In this document: positions 52,207 through 60,873 of the stretch, one piece after another
Layout of the letters: each line of letters begins with the position of its first letter
Position numbering within the stretch: position 1 is the first letter of the stretch
Origin: Roseburia sp.
Lineage (GTDB): Bacteria > Bacillota > Clostridia > Lachnospirales > Lachnospiraceae
Length of the DNA: 64,000 bases
Assembly: GCA_003483745.1 (NCBI GenBank)
Contig: DMYD01000016.1
Location: 1,412 to 65,411 of the forward strand
Direction of reading: 5' to 3'
Notes under the pieces: generated by a model
Seen by the model: only the letters and a program-made list of their open reading frames with translations
Told to the model about the DNA's origin: nothing
The model's database searches: none
Translations under genes and position numbers: made by a program

Positions 52207-54387
52207 TTATTTTCCACAGCACTTTTTATATTTTTTCCCACTTCCACATGGGCACGGATCATTCCGGCCTATTTTCTTACCTTCCCGCTGATATGGCATA
52301 TCCATTTCAATACCGGCAAACGGATCCCATTCTTCTACCCGATTCATATAATAATCACTGATTCCTGCTACCTGTTCTCCGACCATATCGATCAGTGCTT
52401 CTACGCTCTCGTCCTCTGTCCGGTCCGCAATTGCAGCAAACATGGTGTTTGCTTTATTATATTTTCCAGTACCCATATAGGACAAAGCCGTAAGACATTC
52501 TAATTCAGCATTTTCTACGGAAAGTCCCTTCCGGATCTTTTCTAATGCTTTTGGTCTGTCCGACTCTCTGTTTTCATAAAAAGCCCTGTATATTTCTTCC
52601 TGTATTTTTACAGGCATATCTTTTAATGATGTGTCCTGCGTGATCTCCTCTCGTTCTATATCTGCCGCAAAAACGTCTGTTTCAAATGCATTTTTCCCGG
52701 TGATTTTCTCATACTCCATCCTGGAATATCCATGAAGCATTGGGAGTCCAAGTGTCATGATACCTTCAAGTACAACCTGCCAGATATTCATCCGGTCGTA
52801 TAAAAGAACTGTTTTTCCAGCCTGTTTCTCATGCAGTAAGATTGTATCAAATATTTCATCTGCACTGCATCCACTGACTGTTTCATTAAAAATCAGTTCT
52901 ATCATATCCGAAACATCATCCTGTGACATATCCAGTGTTTCATCAAGCTCCTGTGCCAAAATCTGCCAGCATTGTCCAAGATCAGCAATATTCGTGGAGA
53001 CAGAAAGAACTTCTTTTTGTGAAAACTTCTTATAAGGAAGATCTGTGGCAAACTTTTCCAGTCCCTCAATAATCCGTTCATTATCTACATTTATAAGTGC
53101 CGCATAACTTTTCTCGGTATCACTTCTTCGTAAAGTCTGAAACTGCTTTCCAAAACTGCCATACCAGTACACATACCGAAGGAAATCCCTCTCTGAAAGG
53201 TTCATATTCCATACATTTTCAAAAATTTCATGAAAATCCTTGAGTTCTAACAATATATACGTAAGCAGAAGTTTCATTATTTTTCCGGTAATATCATCAA
53301 TCTCTTTCCGATACCTTTTCCGGTCTAATGACGTTATCAAAACAAACCTTTCTTTGAAATCAATAGCAGGAAACACATATGCTGCCTCTGTTTTGGGCGG
53401 AACCTGCACATGTAAAAGTCCCAATACGATACCTTTCATAATTGTATCATAGTCTGCTGTGTATTTTTTATTTTCCACAAAACCGCTTATTTTCTCAAAT
53501 TCCCGTATATTATTTTCTGTCAGAATATAAAGATAATACTCCGGGTGCTTTGTCAGTTCTTCATTGATGGCATCCGCTAATATACCCGGATCTTCCTTTT
53601 CATAATCATATGAAAGCTGGAGATACTTGCTGTAATCCCTTGTTTCCTGCTCACTCAGTCTGTGAATTAATTCCTTACATGTCCGATGAGGCGGCATTTT
53701 ACAGATATTTCCTTTCGCCTCTTTATTGCAGAATTCTTTCCATGCAGTTACTTCTTTTCGTATGACGGACTGTTTTTTCGCGGCATCGTCCAGATTTTTC
53801 AAAAATTTTTCTGCCTGCTCCCTGAAATATTCATAAAATTCTTTTTTGTTCTCTTTAAAGGCTTCGATACCTTTCATCATCTGCTCATAATCGTCCGGCA
53901 TATCTGTTTCCTTAAAATGCATTTTTTCAAGATTATGATTGACTGCTTCCATATCGTATTTTTCCGGCTGCATATCTTCATCCCAGTCACCACAGAAATC
54001 TTCAATAAAATTGTCTCCCTTTACCTTCAAAATTGCGGCATGATCTGCTGTATATTCCGGCATCTTTTTTTCAAATATCACCTTGTGCTGCCAGTCATCG
54101 CCAAAATCATAGGTATAACGAACCCATTTTTCATGCTCTAAAACCGGTCCCACCGGTGTTTTTTTCTCGATCATGAACATACTTTTCACTGCATCTTTTT
54201 TACTTTTTACAATTTCAAAACTATTTCCGGGGCTTTCGAAAATATGCAGATGCATATCCTTCCACCCGAAAATCTCCTGAATCACACAATGCAGATCTGC
54301 AAAAGACATTTTTTCAGGTACTACAACTCTCCGCCATACCGGTGGGTGAGTATCCATGATCATGATTTTTAAAACAATGCCTGACAT
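52207..54387 (-). CDS. pRiA4b ORF-3-like protein with C-terminal SEC-C motif
   Basis: 726 residues. Residues 1-165 are a plasmid pRiA4b ORF-3-like domain ([49 protein letters not shown]). A long helical middle follows, with TPR-like helices near 630-690 ([20 protein letters not shown]). The protein ends in a zinc-binding SEC-C motif ([20 protein letters not shown]). Function unknown; SEC-C binds zinc and often nucleic acid or protein partners. A fragment of a relative lies at 44872-45027, so the family has duplicated in this genome. No signal peptide. Confidence 0.85.
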   Translation of the reverse strand: MSGIVLKIMIMDTHPPVWRRVVVPEKMSFADLHCVIQEIFGWKDMHLHIFESPGNSFEIVKSKKDAVKSMFMIEKKTPVGPVLEHEKWVRYTYDFGDDWQHKVIFEKKMPEYTADHAAILKVKGDNFIEDFCGDWDEDMQPEKYDMEAVNHNLEKMHFKETDMPDDYEQMMKGIEAFKENKKEFYEYFREQAEKFLKNLDDAAKKQSVIRKEVTAWKEFCNKEAKGNICKMPPHRTCKELIHRLSEQETRDYSKYLQLSYDYEKEDPGILADAINEELTKHPEYYLYILTENNIREFEKISGFVENKKYTADYDTIMKGIVLGLLHVQVPPKTEAAYVFPAIDFKERFVLITSLDRKRYRKEIDDITGKIMKLLLTYILLELKDFHEIFENVWNMNLSERDFLRYVYWYGSFGKQFQTLRRSDTEKSYAALINVDNERIIEGLEKFATDLPYKKFSQKEVLSVSTNIADLGQCWQILAQELDETLDMSQDDVSDMIELIFNETVSGCSADEIFDTILLHEKQAGKTVLLYDRMNIWQVVLEGIMTLGLPMLHGYSRMEYEKITGKNAFETDVFAADIEREEITQDTSLKDMPVKIQEEIYRAFYENRESDRPKALEKIRKGLSVENAELECLTALSYMGTGKYNKANTMFAAIADRTEDESVEALIDMVGEQVAGISDYYMNRVEEWDPFAGIEMDMPYQREGKKIGRNDPCPCGSGKKYKKCCGK

Positions 54388-54547
54388 TTTTTGATACCTT
54401 CGCTTTCGTTTGCTATTTTATATCTGTGACAATTATAACATTTGTCATGCATGTTTTGGAATTTTTTGCTTAATCCCACATATTTTTCCAACCATTTCCT
54501 TTTTGTATTTTATTAGACTTTTTGTCGTTCATCAAATATTTCCCCGC

Positions 54548-55276
54548 TCACTCCATCAGAATTTCCTCCACCGTCACAAACGTATACCCCTCCTTTTTCA
54601 GTTCATCAATGATCGCAAATGCCGCTTTCACAGAAGATTCCGACGCATCGTGAAGCAGAATGATATCATTTTCCCCGACCTTATCGATCACTCTTTTTGC
54701 GATCACCCCGGAATTGTCTGTCGCCCAGTCTTTCGGATCAACGTCCCATAACACCTCGATCATTTTCGTCTCATAATCCAGATTACATTTCCAGCAACCG
54801 TACGGCGGTCTTATGTACTCCGGGTATTTCCCGGTGATATCATAGATGGCAGCATTGGTCTTATCCACCTGCTCGATCGCCGCTGCATCGGAAAGGTTGC
54901 TTAAGTTGACATGCTCGTAAGAATGCGTGCCGATCAGATGACCGGAATCAGAAATATCTTTGACGATATCAGGATATTTTTCAACCTCTTTTCCCAGCAA
55001 AAAAAACGTGGCATTGACACCACGTTCTTTTAACCCCGAAAGAAGTTCTTCTGTATAATCCGGATTCGGTCCGTCATCAAAAGTGATCGCCACCTTTTTT
55101 TCTGCGATATCTTCCAGTGCCGCAAAAGAAACGGTTTCTGCCGCCTTTCCATGATTTCCGCCCCACTGACAGACTGCTGCAGCAAAAATAACTGCGGCGA
55201 TCAAAACATCTTTCGGATAGCTATATATTTTTTTATTATGAACCTCTCTCATAAATAAAAGCAATTTTTCTATCAC
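54548..55276 (-). CDS. Polysaccharide deacetylase (NodB/CE4)
   Basis: 242 residues from GTG 55274-55276 (AGGGG upstream); an ATG 24 bp later lacks a site. One N-terminal membrane segment (VLIAAVIFAAAVCQW) anchors it outside. CE4 motifs: TFDDGPNPDYT (Asp67, Asp68), HSYEHVNLS (His118, His122 as zinc ligands), RPPYGCW, DVDPKDWA and IILLHDAS. It would deacetylate peptidoglycan or another N-acetylated surface glycan, as PdaA/PgdA do. Confidence 0.92.
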   Translation of the reverse strand: MIEKLLLFMREVHNKKIYSYPKDVLIAAVIFAAAVCQWGGNHGKAAETVSFAALEDIAEKKVAITFDDGPNPDYTEELLSGLKERGVNATFFLLGKEVEKYPDIVKDISDSGHLIGTHSYEHVNLSNLSDAAAIEQVDKTNAAIYDITGKYPEYIRPPYGCWKCNLDYETKMIEVLWDVDPKDWATDNSGVIAKRVIDKVGENDIILLHDASESSVKAAFAIIDELKKEGYTFVTVEEILME

Positions 55277-55364
55277 AACGCCCCTGAACCGTTTGCTTTT
55301 CTCTTATTTGTAATATATGACTGGTGTTGTGGATTTTATACTTTTATTTAAGATTCGCTTCCAC

Positions 55365-56570
55365 TCAACTATACATAATCTTCTCGCTGTCAAAAATCTT
55401 CGCAAGCCCTGCTGTCATAACCAGCGCATACAAAAGATTTGCCGCGATCGTCACCACAAAATTGACCGGCACCAGATCAAAGGAAAAAATTCCATTCATG
55501 CACTGCACACTGTTATAAAACGGAATCAAATACCAGTAAAACTCCTTCGGCGCACCGTCCCCGAACATCGTCGAAACTCCGATCAGCATGACAACGATCA
55601 TAAGTGGTGAAACCATCGTCCCTGCCTCTTTGACACTCTTTGCCAGACCAGACATGAGTGAGATTGCTCCAATAATAACCAGAACGGTACTTAAAATCAC
55701 AAATAATAGCAGCACATAATCTGTTCCGCTGTAAACTGCAGCACTCATCGCACCCGTCATACTGTCATCCTCAAGTGCCGCACCGCCCATCAGGTTTGGA
55801 AGTGCGAGCATCGTGCCGATAAAGCTGGAAACCCCGCCCAAAAGTCCGATGACACTCAGACTTAAAACTTTTCCGACGGCAAGCTCACTGCGTTTCATCG
55901 GCGTGACAAGAAGCGTTGCGATCGTCCCACGCTCCTTTTCCCCGACAATGGATTCCGGCGCAACCGCCATACAGCCACTGAACAAAAATGACATCAAAAG
56001 CATTGGCAGCAGCATGGAAAAAAGCTGTGCGGAAGTATCTTTTTCCGTTGCGGCATCATATTTTTCTCCATCTTCCGCATTGATATCAAACTTATTTGCC
56101 AGAGAAGATTCATAATCATCAAAAATCTGACACATCTGATTGTAAATTGTTGACGATTCTGTCGAAACCGAATTATAGTACATCTTTATATCCGGAGCTG
56201 CCTGCGTTGTATCTAACGGATCATATGCAGCAACAGCCGCATCAAAATCTGATGGAAATACCATCAAAAGATCTGCTTCCTCTGCCTCGATCTTTTCTAA
56301 GACATCGGACTCTGTTTCTGCTGAAATTTCCGTCACTTCCAAATCAGATTCTGTCTTTAAATAAGAAAATGACTCCGGCAGATCCACCGTATAGATCTGA
56401 TACACATAATCCTCAGAAGCTGCAAACTGCTTCATGATTCCCTGTCCAAGGAGTGTATACAGAATGTAGATCATCAATCCCGGCATCAAAATCGTGGTGA
56501 ATACCAGTCTTCTATCTCCAAAAAAGCGGGCGAACTCTTTTTTCATGATTGCAATCATTTTTTTACTCAT
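55365..56570 (-). CDS. ABC-2 type permease (NatB-like)
   Basis: 401 residues. One N-terminal membrane segment, a roughly 150-residue extracellular domain (about 45-190), then five to six membrane segments. ESIVGEKERGTIATLLVTPM followed by KRSELAVGKVLSLSVIGLLG is the hallmark of NatB/YhaP-type ABC-2 permeases. It overlaps the ATPase gene by 4 bp. Substrate unknown; relatives export sodium, drugs or peptides. Confidence 0.92.
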   Translation of the reverse strand: MSKKMIAIMKKEFARFFGDRRLVFTTILMPGLMIYILYTLLGQGIMKQFAASEDYVYQIYTVDLPESFSYLKTESDLEVTEISAETESDVLEKIEAEEADLLMVFPSDFDAAVAAYDPLDTTQAAPDIKMYYNSVSTESSTIYNQMCQIFDDYESSLANKFDINAEDGEKYDAATEKDTSAQLFSMLLPMLLMSFLFSGCMAVAPESIVGEKERGTIATLLVTPMKRSELAVGKVLSLSVIGLLGGVSSFIGTMLALPNLMGGAALEDDSMTGAMSAAVYSGTDYVLLLFVILSTVLVIIGAISLMSGLAKSVKEAGTMVSPLMIVVMLIGVSTMFGDGAPKEFYWYLIPFYNSVQCMNGIFSFDLVPVNFVVTIAANLLYALVMTAGLAKIFDSEKIMYS

Positions 56571-57343
56571 ACTATCTCACCTGCCGTTTCCCGATAGATT
56601 TCAAAGAACTTATCCTCAAGTGGCATTTCCGCCGTCACATTAGAAAGCGTATCGCACAAAACCATTTTCCCATTGATAATGATGCCGACACGGTCACAGA
56701 TTTTCTCGATCAATGAAAAAATATGTGTCGATACAATAATGGTTTTTCCCTCTGCCTTAAGCTCCTGCAGAAAATCAGTCACAACCTTTGCCGTGATAAC
56801 ATCAAGTCCGTTTGTCGGCTCATCAAAAATGATGATCTGTGGATCATGCACTAAAGAAATGATCAGTGAAACTTTCTGCTTCATGCCGGTCGATAAATTT
56901 GTAACCTTCACTTCCGCAAACTCATCCACACCAAATTTCTGAAACAAAATACGTTTACGCTCATCCCGTTCTGCCGGATCAACACCATATAATTCAGAGA
57001 AAAAATCAAACAGATAATTCGGAGTAAAAAATTCTTCCAGCTTTAACTCGCTCGTTAAGAACCCAATCTTTTTTCGCACACCATTAGGATCTGTCACAAT
57101 ACTGCTGCCATCGATCCATGCATCACCTTTATCCGGTCTGATCAATGTAGCTAACATACGAAGCGTTGTTGTTTTTCCTGCCCCATTTGGTCCCAGCAGT
57201 CCAAAAACTTCCCCGCGATAAGTACAAAAACTGAGGTCATCCACCGCAACCTTGACTTTTTCTTTTGTCTTTTCCAGTTTCTGCTGTTTTTTCGACAGGT
57301 GAAATGTCTTAGACAATCCACTGACCGTCAATAATTCTTCCAT
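56567..57343 (-). CDS. ABC transporter ATPase (NatA-like)
   Basis: 258 residues from ATG 57341-57343, which has GGAGAGGG upstream; an ATG 12 bp earlier is less good. Walker A GLLGPNGAGKTTTLRML, signature NLSTGMKQKVSLIISL, Walker B IIIFDEPTNGLDVI, His switch IIVSTHI. It pairs with the NatB-like permease to form an exporter. A Lys/Glu-rich insert (HLSKKQQKLEKTKEKVKV) near the start is unusual but seen in some NatA proteins. Confidence 0.94.
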   Translation of the reverse strand: MEELLTVSGLSKTFHLSKKQQKLEKTKEKVKVAVDDLSFCTYRGEVFGLLGPNGAGKTTTLRMLATLIRPDKGDAWIDGSSIVTDPNGVRKKIGFLTSELKLEEFFTPNYLFDFFSELYGVDPAERDERKRILFQKFGVDEFAEVKVTNLSTGMKQKVSLIISLVHDPQIIIFDEPTNGLDVITAKVVTDFLQELKAEGKTIIVSTHIFSLIEKICDRVGIIINGKMVLCDTLSNVTAEMPLEDKFFEIYRETAGEIV

Positions 57344-57404
57344 AACCCTCTCCATTCCAAAAACATTACATCATTCTGTCATCGTACGACTCATTCAAAA
57401 TTCT

Positions 57405-58052
57405 TTAAATCGTCCCGTCATCCATGCTATCTTCAATATCATCATAGATGTCATCGTAAATATGATTGTAGATATCATTATAGTTGCTATAAGAACCAAA
57501 TCCTGCAAAAAAAATCAGGATATACAGAATAATCGATACTACAAAACCGATTCCACCTGTGATCAGACCAACGATCGCCATTCCTTTTTTATTACCTTTT
57601 ACCAGTTGTAAAATACCAAAAATGATTGCAAGGATACCGGTAATCCAGCTGATACAGGTACAAAACATCAAAGCAGTAATAATTCCAAGCACTAACGACG
57701 CAATACCAAAGCCTTCACTTTCCGACTTGTTACTTTCATGCTGATAACCGACCTTACTATTTGGCTGTCCGTAACCATAATCCGTACCACCATTTGACTG
57801 TCCGTAACCATAATCCGTACCACCATTTGACTGTCCGTAATTATAATCCGTACCACCATTTGACTGTCCGTAATTATAATCTGTACCGCCGTTTCCATAT
57901 GACGTATTTGTATAATACGGATTGTCTGTCATATTCTTCTCCAGATTTATCTTTTGCGTATCATCAGCCGTATTCTTCTCCAGATTCACAGGATTCCCCT
58001 GATTTACATTCTGGTCATTAGTTCCATAATTCCAGTTATTTTCTTCACTCAT
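57405..58052 (-). CDS. DUF4190 membrane protein with Gly/Tyr/Asn repeat tail
   Basis: 215 residues. The N-terminal 105 residues are hydrophilic and hold four tandem copies of NGGTDY(N/G)YGQS. Three membrane segments follow (IASLVLGIITALMFCTCISW, GILAIIFGILQLVKG, GMAIVGLITGGIGFVVSIIL), the DUF4190 pattern, and an acidic Asp/Tyr tail (NDIYNHIYDDIYDDIEDSMD). Function unknown. Compare the DUF4190-like C-terminus of the CPBP protease at 6021-7139. Confidence 0.85.
   Translation of the reverse strand: MSEENNWNYGTNDQNVNQGNPVNLEKNTADDTQKINLEKNMTDNPYYTNTSYGNGGTDYNYGQSNGGTDYNYGQSNGGTDYGYGQSNGGTDYGYGQPNSKVGYQHESNKSESEGFGIASLVLGIITALMFCTCISWITGILAIIFGILQLVKGNKKGMAIVGLITGGIGFVVSIILYILIFFAGFGSYSNYNDIYNHIYDDIYDDIEDSMDDGTI
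57762..57893. repeat. 33-bp tandem repeat, four copies
   Basis: Four in-frame 33-bp units inside the DUF4190 gene, each coding an 11-residue NGGTDYxYGQS unit. Differences fall mostly in Asn/Gly and wobble positions. Copy number may vary between strains. Confidence 0.9.
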
Positions 58053-58068
58053 ATTCTTTTGTTACCTC

Positions 58069-59082
58069 TTAATTAAATCCAACCACTTTCTGTGATAAAC
58101 GATATGCAGCAACAGAAATCTTTCTGCCTCCCTTGCCTGGCAGGTTCATTGCATTTCCCATGATTCCGGCGCGCAAATGATGGAATAACCGTATATCATG
58201 ATCTTTAATATACTTCCAGAGTTCACGTTTTTTCAGAAGATTTTCCTCCGTACCGGAGCGTATCAGCATGATCGTGGAAATGACTGTGATAATCTCTAAA
58301 TAATTGAACATGTAATGGCGCAGTTTGCGGTTTGGAATCTTCCAAAGATCAAACTCATCCACCATGATCTTGTTTACCCTGATCTGCTGATCAATGCGGC
58401 TGATCATCACTTTCTCATTGACTGACTGATCATCCCTGCCGATAAAGTAACGGTAAAAATCCACATCCATATAATACAGTGTCTTTACACTTGGCAATGG
58501 TTTGTACACATAAATATTATCCACATAAAATGTGTGCTTCGGCAGCTCTAATCCACATTCCCGCAACAGTTTTGTACGGTAAATCACAGAATGCATCAAG
58601 ATATACTGGCCTTTCCGGAAACGCGACACATCATTCCAGGTAAAAATCTGATCCTTTGGCAGATTCGTGTAATGCATTACCTTTTTATGACGTACACCTT
58701 CTTTTTCATACACATAATTTGCAATAAACATATCCAGTGTCTGATTGCCGCCAGTCAGTTCACGAAGCTTATCTAAAATCTTCTTGTATGACTCTGCATC
58801 TACCCAGTCATCACTGTCTACCACTTTAAAATAAAGTCCTGTCGCATTACGGATTCCCGTATTGACTGCCTCCCCATGTCCTCCATTCACCTGATGGATT
58901 GCACGTATGATTCCCGGATATTTTTTCTCGTAAGCATCTGCAATTTCACCGGTACTGTCTTTTGATCCATCATCAATGATCAGGATCTCAACATCATCAC
59001 CTCCCGGAAGCAATGATTTGATACAGTTTTCCATGTAATCCTGTGAATTATAACACGGAATCGCAAACGTCAGTAATTTCAT
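58069..59082 (-). CDS. Glycosyltransferase family 2
   Basis: 337 residues from ATG 59080-59082, with GGAGG upstream; an in-frame TTG 15 bp earlier is rejected. GT-A motifs: FAIPCYNSQDYMENCIKSLL, EILIIDDGSKDSTGEIAD, NGGHGEAVNTGIRNATG and the metal-binding DSDDW. No membrane segments. It lies 15 bp after glf, so it may transfer galactofuranose made by Glf or act on the same glycan. Acceptor unknown. Confidence 0.92.
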   Translation of the reverse strand: MKLLTFAIPCYNSQDYMENCIKSLLPGGDDVEILIIDDGSKDSTGEIADAYEKKYPGIIRAIHQVNGGHGEAVNTGIRNATGLYFKVVDSDDWVDAESYKKILDKLRELTGGNQTLDMFIANYVYEKEGVRHKKVMHYTNLPKDQIFTWNDVSRFRKGQYILMHSVIYRTKLLRECGLELPKHTFYVDNIYVYKPLPSVKTLYYMDVDFYRYFIGRDDQSVNEKVMISRIDQQIRVNKIMVDEFDLWKIPNRKLRHYMFNYLEIITVISTIMLIRSGTEENLLKKRELWKYIKDHDIRLFHHLRAGIMGNAMNLPGKGGRKISVAAYRLSQKVVGFN

Positions 59083-59097
59083 ATATGAATCCTCCAA

Positions 59098-60261
59098 TTA
59101 TCTTTTCGTATTTTCTGCCATGATTGCATCGGCGAGTTCCATAGCTTTTTTCGTCATCGCATCAATATTATAATATTTGTATTCTGCCAGCCGTCCAAGC
59201 AGATAAAAATGAGATAATCCACTTGCAAGTGCATGATATTTTTCATACAGTTCCTGATTTTTCGGCTCTAAAATCGCATAATAAGGGATTTCCCCCTCTG
59301 CTCCCGTATAGGCAAATGGGTACTCTTTCACGATTGTGGTTCCATCCGTGTCTTTTTGTCCGGTCAGATATTTAAACTCTGTAATTCTTGTAAAATCTTC
59401 GCTGACCGTATAATTGACTACGCTGTGCCCCTGATAAGATTCTTCGTCATAATGTTCAAAATCAAATCTTAAGGAACGGTATGGAAGTCTTCCAAACTGA
59501 CAGTCAAAAAGTTCATCCAATGCACCTGTATAGATAACTTCTCCGTCAAATGGTTTTCCATCAAAATAAATCTGATTTTTCTCAAACCGTAAGCGTTCTT
59601 TACAGTCAACGCCTGTCTCAACTGTGATATTCTCATGATCCAGCATGTGCTCAAACATCGGTGTAAACCCATCCTTTGGTACTCCCTGATATTTATCCTG
59701 GAAATAACGGTTATCATAGGAAACCAGCACCGGAACTCGTCCTGTTACTTCCGGACTGATATCCTCCGGTTTTTGTCCCCACTGCTTCATTGTATATTTT
59801 AAAAATACATTTTCATATACAAACTGTGCGATCTCACGAATATCAGGATCATCATTTTCACGTAATTTCATGATCGGTACACGGCTTCCCTCACCGTATG
59901 CAGCGATCAGTTTCTGCTCTAAGGCATCCGCCTTTTCCTTTTCATATACCATATGAAGTGTATTTAAATTAAATGGAACCGGGATCAGACGATCTCCAAC
60001 CTTTGCTACCACCTCATGCCCAAATGCATACCAGTCCGTAAATCTTGACAGATACTGATACACTTCCTCAATTCCTGTATGAAAAATATGTGGTCCGTAA
60101 TTATGTATTAATATTCCATGTGCATCCGGCTCATCATAACAGTTGCCTCCGATATGACTGCGTCTCTCCAAAACCAGCACTTTCTTTCCGGCTTCTTCCG
60201 CAAGTTTTCTCGCACTGACAGCACCTGCAATTCCTGCGCCGATCACGATACAATCGTACAT
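59098..60261 (-). CDS. glf: UDP-galactopyranose mutase
   Basis: 387 residues. FAD-binding N-terminus CIVIGAGIAGAVSARKLAEE, GGNCYDEPDAHGILIHNYGPHIFHT, WGQKPEDISPEVTGRVPV and the C-terminal LLGRLAEYKYYNIDAMTKKA are diagnostic of Glf. It converts UDP-galactopyranose to UDP-galactofuranose for surface glycans. AAGGAGGATTAC before the ATG is part of the repeat at 60265-60352. The gene appears to have a structured leader of about 280 nt. Confidence 0.96.
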   Translation of the reverse strand: MYDCIVIGAGIAGAVSARKLAEEAGKKVLVLERRSHIGGNCYDEPDAHGILIHNYGPHIFHTGIEEVYQYLSRFTDWYAFGHEVVAKVGDRLIPVPFNLNTLHMVYEKEKADALEQKLIAAYGEGSRVPIMKLRENDDPDIREIAQFVYENVFLKYTMKQWGQKPEDISPEVTGRVPVLVSYDNRYFQDKYQGVPKDGFTPMFEHMLDHENITVETGVDCKERLRFEKNQIYFDGKPFDGEVIYTGALDELFDCQFGRLPYRSLRFDFEHYDEESYQGHSVVNYTVSEDFTRITEFKYLTGQKDTDGTTIVKEYPFAYTGAEGEIPYYAILEPKNQELYEKYHALASGLSHFYLLGRLAEYKYYNIDAMTKKAMELADAIMAENTKR

Positions 60262-60264
60262 GTA

Positions 60265-60352
60265 ATCCTCCTTGTTTTACGAAGGAAAATCTAATTTTAC
60301 AATGTAAAATTTGTCCTCTGACGAGGAGAGGATTTTCCTCTTCGTTTTCCTT
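60265..60352 (-). repeat. RBS-bearing repeat, copy 2
   Basis: Minus strand: AAAACGAAGAGGAAAATCCT, CTCCTCGTCA, then a variable part with ATTTTACA/TGTAAAAT, then AAAACAAGGAGGATTAC before the glf ATG. The outer blocks match copy 1 (28851-28918) closely. Confidence 0.75.
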
Positions 60353-60378
60353 CTTATTAAAATTTTTCGGTTTTTATG

Positions 60379-60537
60379 TAATGTCATTGTGAAAAATTGA
60401 TAACTAAATAAGAAAGTGCTGGGGAGCCGCCGGTCCTTAGCGACCGTATTTTGGTCGCTTAGTACCGCTGCGAGCGACAGGCAGCGAAAGCGTGCTTTCG
60501 TTTTAGTTATCAATTTTTCACAACACTGCATTACCAT
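60379..60537 (-). ncRNA. Multibranched palindromic element in the glf leader
   Basis: Closing stem: 60387-60408 and 60502-60523 are 22 bp and perfectly complementary, extended by TAATG/CATTA outside. Inside, minus-strand RNA can form CGAAAG-CACG-CTTTCG, CGCTGC/GCAGCG and AGCGACC/GGTCGCT hairpins plus a GC-rich CCGGCGG segment. It begins just after the predicted transcription start, so it would be a structured 5' leader of glf. It could instead be a mobile palindrome. No gene is supported in 60262-60873. Confidence 0.65.
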
Positions 60538-60546
60538 AGCCATTCT

Positions 60547-60575
60547 ATTATACACATTTTCCTACCGCAAACCAA
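60547..60575 (-). promoter_or_regulatory. Likely promoter of glf and the glycosyltransferase
   Basis: TTGGTT (60570-60575), 17 bp, then a perfect TATAAT (60547-60552). Transcription would start near 60540 at the edge of the palindromic element and give a leader of about 280 nt. Confidence 0.55.
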
Positions 60576-60741
60576 TCAAATTTTTCTTTAGATATTCTTA
60601 ATTTCTGCCAAAGTATAAAGTTGTTCATATTTTATTTACATAATACTCACAAACCGGGCATACGGCGGTCACAATTCACCGATATACTAAATTCAAAGTT
60701 AAGGCAACAAGTTAAAATTTTTCATAGAATTTTTTTTCATA

Positions 60742-60865
60742 CCTGACGTAAGTCAGGCAGCCTTGCTTATCCGATAAGCAAGGTTCCTCCCAGCAAATAG
60801 TGAATTATTTCACTTTTCATACACACTCTTTTTCATAATGAATAGCCGGTGCAGCTGCACCGGCT
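60742..60865. repeat. Row of four hairpins downstream of mutY
   Basis: CCTGAC-GTAA-GTCAGG (60742-60757), CCTTGCTTA/TAAGCAAGG (60761-60783), AGTGAA/TTCACT (60799-60814) and the perfect palindrome AGCCGGTGCAGCTGCACCGGCT (60844-60865, written here in two halves: AGCCGGTGCAG and CTGCACCGGCT). The last may end mutY transcripts; the only T-run beside it is on the plus strand. The others suggest a structured 3' RNA or a small RNA. The AT-rich stretch 60600-60740 shows nothing more. Confidence 0.6.
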
Positions 60866-60873
60866 CCCTCTTT

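Noticed and set aside
57762..57893. CRISPR array
   Set aside because: The 33-bp units are contiguous, without spacers, and lie in frame inside a coding gene.
60277..60555. 92-codon minus-strand ORF in the glf upstream region
   Set aside because: It consists of the palindromic element and the RBS repeat, its start coincides with a -10 box, and it has no ribosome-binding site.
60844..60865. Confident intrinsic terminator for mutY
   Set aside because: The palindrome is perfect, but the T-run is on the plus strand, not downstream in the mutY direction, so the role is left open.
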